A stretch of 64,000 nucleotides of DNA from Pseudacidovorax sp. RU35E (GTDB taxonomy: Bacteria > Pseudomonadota > Gammaproteobacteria > Burkholderiales > Burkholderiaceae_C): contig NZ_FTMY01000012.1 of NCBI RefSeq assembly GCF_900156165.1, positions 124,001 through 188,000 on the forward strand, written 5' to 3'. The stretch's first letter is position 1; each line of letters starts with the position of its first letter. Below, piece after piece: positions 62,158 through 64,000 of this stretch. Both the position numbers and the translations under genes were made by a program. Below the pieces are notes generated by a model. It ran no database searches and had not been told where the DNA came from. It saw nothing but the letters and a program-made list of their open reading frames with translations.

Positions 62158-62417
62158 GCCGCTTCCTCCGGATAGGCGCCTTCGAGCAACTCGCGCAGCA
62201 TGTCCGCCACGGTCAGGCCGCGCCGGAAGGCGATGACCTTGATGCGCCCGCGCAGCGCTGGCGTCACGTCGATGGTCAGCCGCGCAGTGAACACTGTGGC
62301 CTTGGCCTCTGCAGCGACTGGCTCCTCGCGGCGCACCCAGGCCGTCACTGGATCGGCGGCCGGTCGCCGACCGATGGCGGTCCGCCGCGAGGGCCGGCGC
62401 GCGCCGCCGTCCGTCAT
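62154..62417 (-). CDS. CopG/RHH-like partition partner
   Basis: 87 residues from ATG 62417 (overlaps the ParA stop as ATGA). The basic N-terminus ('[17 protein letters not shown]') is followed by a ribbon-helix-helix-like segment '[20 protein letters not shown]' and '[16 protein letters not shown]'. This is the usual small DNA-binding partner of ParA in plasmids and integrative elements. Confidence 0.83.
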   Translation of the reverse strand: MTDGGARRPSRRTAIGRRPAADPVTAWVRREEPVAAEAKATVFTARLTIDVTPALRGRIKVIAFRRGLTVADMLRELLEGAYPEEAA

Positions 62418-63145
62418 TGGAGCGCCTCCCCGACGGCATCCGCCAGCGCTGCGACCTCGCGCGCAGCGGCCCCTTTGGGCGCCACCTCCCACACCAGCTT
62501 GCCGGCCGCCACGCAGTCGGCGAAGGCGATGCGCTGCCCGATGTCCGCGCGCAGCGTGGCAAACGGTTGATCGGCCAGCGCGGCGCGCGCCTCGCGCCCG
62601 ATCACCGTGCCGACCACCCGCCGGTTGATCACGAACGCTGCACGCAGACCCGGTCGGAACACCTGCGCTTCCTGGATCAGCGTCACCATTTCCTGCGTGG
62701 CCCAGACGTCGTAGGCGCTGGGCTGCACGGGGATCAAAACGAGGTCTGCGGCCAGCAGCGCGGAGCGCGCAAGGCTCGCCACGCGGGGCGGCCCGTCGAT
62801 CACGACATGGTCGGCCTGGGCGGCGATTTGCGGCACCTCCCGGTGCAGCGTGTCCCGCGCCAGGCCGAACACCCCATAGAGCCGATCCTGGCCGCGCTGG
62901 TGCCGCCGCTGGGCCCAATCCAGGGCAGAGCCCTGCGGATCGGCGTCGATCAAGGTGACGCGCCGGCCCTGCCTGGCGAAGGCACCGGCCAGGTGCGTGG
63001 ACAGCGTGGTCTTGCCTGCGCCGCCCTTCTGGTTCAGCAGCGCAATGACCTTGCCGCTGCGCACGGCGGGCTCGCCCAGCACCGACACGCCAGTGGCACT
63101 GCCCATCTTTTGAGCAGTCGAGTCCACGGTCTCTCTTCTATTCAT
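62414..63145 (-). CDS. parA: ParA partition ATPase
   Basis: 243 residues. The deviant Walker A ([18 protein letters not shown]), Walker A' ([15 protein letters not shown]) and Walker B (HVVIDGPP) motifs are intact. It is a small type Ib-like ParA used by plasmids and integrative elements. It lies 27 bases downstream of the replication initiator stop and is translationally coupled to the CopG-like gene. Confidence 0.92.
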   Translation of the reverse strand: MNRRETVDSTAQKMGSATGVSVLGEPAVRSGKVIALLNQKGGAGKTTLSTHLAGAFARQGRRVTLIDADPQGSALDWAQRRHQRGQDRLYGVFGLARDTLHREVPQIAAQADHVVIDGPPRVASLARSALLAADLVLIPVQPSAYDVWATQEMVTLIQEAQVFRPGLRAAFVINRRVVGTVIGREARAALADQPFATLRADIGQRIAFADCVAAGKLVWEVAPKGAAAREVAALADAVGEALQ

Positions 63146-63172
63146 ACAGTTAGTCCCTGTTATGAATTCAAG

Positions 63173-64000
63173 TTAAGGACGGCCCGAACCCTTGCGGGGC
63201 GCGGCCTCCAGGCCGCTTTGCGCCGGTGATCTCCCGAGTCGCGCGCCGTCGATCTCCCGTGCCTGGCGCCGCCGATCTCCCGAGCTCGTCCCCACACCAT
63301 CCACAGCTTCTTCCACGGCATCTGTGGACAACTCGTCCTCACGCCCTGGCCGGAAGGCCAGCCATTCACGCGTCCCGCAACGCTCGATGGCCAGGCGATA
63401 GCCCGGGAGCGCCTGGCGTTGCGCGAGCGCGCGCAGGTGCAGTGCAAAGTCGCGGTAGCGCTGAAGGCAACCGGACTTGGCGTGGAGGTAGCGAAGCTCG
63501 AAACGCCAGCCGTTGCGCTGCCGTCCGCCGTGCTTGCGCACCAGGCGGTACAACCATCGCTCGATGCCGCCCGTGAGCTGGAAGTAGGTGCGGTCCAGCG
63601 TGAGCACGAGCGCGTCGTCGATCACCCCGGAATAGAACCAGTCGGGCAGGATCAGCTCGATGCCGTCGCTTCGGCCATCGGGCCGCACGTGCTCGCGCCA
63701 CTCGTTGATCCAGGAGAAGCGGTGCATGCGCCGGCCGGCCTGCCGGATGGACGTCTGCACCGTCGTGGACTGAAGCCGGTCCAGCGACGCGCGCAGCGCG
63801 AGGTACTCGGTGCGACCGGTGCCACGCTGGGCGAAGCGCAGGATCTCATGGGGGGTGGCCGCCATCAGGCGTGAGGTCGGCCGGCCCTCGTCCCGGGCCT
63901 GCACGATCTGGCTCGCGGCCCAGATCAGCACATCGGCATCCCAGATGGTCGCGATGCCATGCTCGGGCACACCTTCCACGGTCAGGGACACGTCGCCCGC
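63173..64000 (-). CDS. repA: Replication initiator protein A, 5' end beyond the window
   Basis: At least 275 residues; the frame is open to base 64000 so the N-terminus is missing. It matches the RepA initiator pattern: 'DADVLIWAASQIVQARDEGR', 'TEYLALRASLDRLQSTTVQT', 'FSWINEWREHV', 'LILPDWFYSGVIDDALVLTL' and 'YFQLTGGIERWLYRLVRKHG'. This initiator heads the repA-parA-traF-relaxase set of a plasmid or integrative element. The C-terminal ~50 residues are Arg/Gly-rich and variable. Confidence 0.9.
   Translation of the reverse strand, partial: AGDVSLTVEGVPEHGIATIWDADVLIWAASQIVQARDEGRPTSRLMAATPHEILRFAQRGTGRTEYLALRASLDRLQSTTVQTSIRQAGRRMHRFSWINEWREHVRPDGRSDGIELILPDWFYSGVIDDALVLTLDRTYFQLTGGIERWLYRLVRKHGGRQRNGWRFELRYLHAKSGCLQRYRDFALHLRALAQRQALPGYRLAIERCGTREWLAFRPGREDELSTDAVEEAVDGVGTSSGDRRRQAREIDGARLGRSPAQSGLEAAPRKGSGRP

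Overview
The window is GC-rich DNA from a beta-proteobacterium, most likely a member of the Burkholderiales (Comamonadaceae or a neighbour). The inference rests on two Bug-type periplasmic receptors, an imuA-imuB-dnaE2 mutasome, a three-domain LigD, AHL quorum sensing, IclR/LysR-controlled catabolic genes and an island-type repA-parA-traF-relaxase backbone. No rRNA, tRNA or CRISPR array was found.

Region 1 (1-15.7 kb, minus strand) looks like a defence or stress island. A sigma-54 activator with an N-terminal CARF-like sensor (8869-10407) lies just upstream of an operon whose genes mostly overlap or nearly abut: a small DUF4258-like protein, a TerY-type VWA protein, a PP2C phosphatase, a Ser/Thr kinase, an SF1 DNA helicase, a protein ending in a HEPN-type RNxxxH motif, and a coiled-coil protein that runs off the left edge. 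A good -24/-12 promoter sits at 8759-8774. The combination reads as a ligand-sensing, phosphorylation-gated nucleic-acid-processing system and is the most striking item in the window. Upstream lies a second, unrelated two-gene cassette (PLD-like protein plus unknown partner), then a decayed tyrosine integrase at 15.1-15.7 kb that marks an old island end.

Region 2 (16-22.2 kb) is a LexA-linked SOS module: SRAP protein, ImuA, ImuB, DnaE2. An IS5-family element (22.3-23.5 kb) with intact inverted repeats, a CTAG duplication and a frameshifted transposase follows.

Region 3 (23.5-41.2 kb) is catabolic. It holds a TetR-linked hydantoinase A/B operon with its own ABC importer; an IclR-linked operon (internally duplicated protein of unknown function, ThDP enzyme, zinc alcohol dehydrogenase, Bug receptor) with a nearby SDR gene; a dead LysR gene; and a small SnoaL, hydrolase, thioesterase and ABM-monooxygenase operon.

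Region 4 (41.2-50.4 kb) carries LigD with a DUF3606 protein, a large serine recombinase translationally coupled to two ParB/RepB-like genes, and a PIN-domain toxin-antitoxin pair with tandem 16-bp repeats in its promoter region.

Region 5 (50.4-58.9 kb) combines a Bug receptor, a chorismate-mutase-like enzyme resembling aminodeoxychorismate mutases, two tandem paralogous XRE regulators with matching operator-like sites, a fused aminodeoxychorismate synthase, an EamA exporter and a divergent luxR/luxI pair. This suggests quorum-linked chorismate-derived metabolism.

Region 6 (59-64 kb, minus strand) is part of a mobilisable element: replication initiator (cut by the right edge), ParA, a CopG-like protein, a small cysteine-rich protein, a TraF-type peptidase and a DUF3363 relaxase. 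All identifications are from reading motifs; no database search was run.
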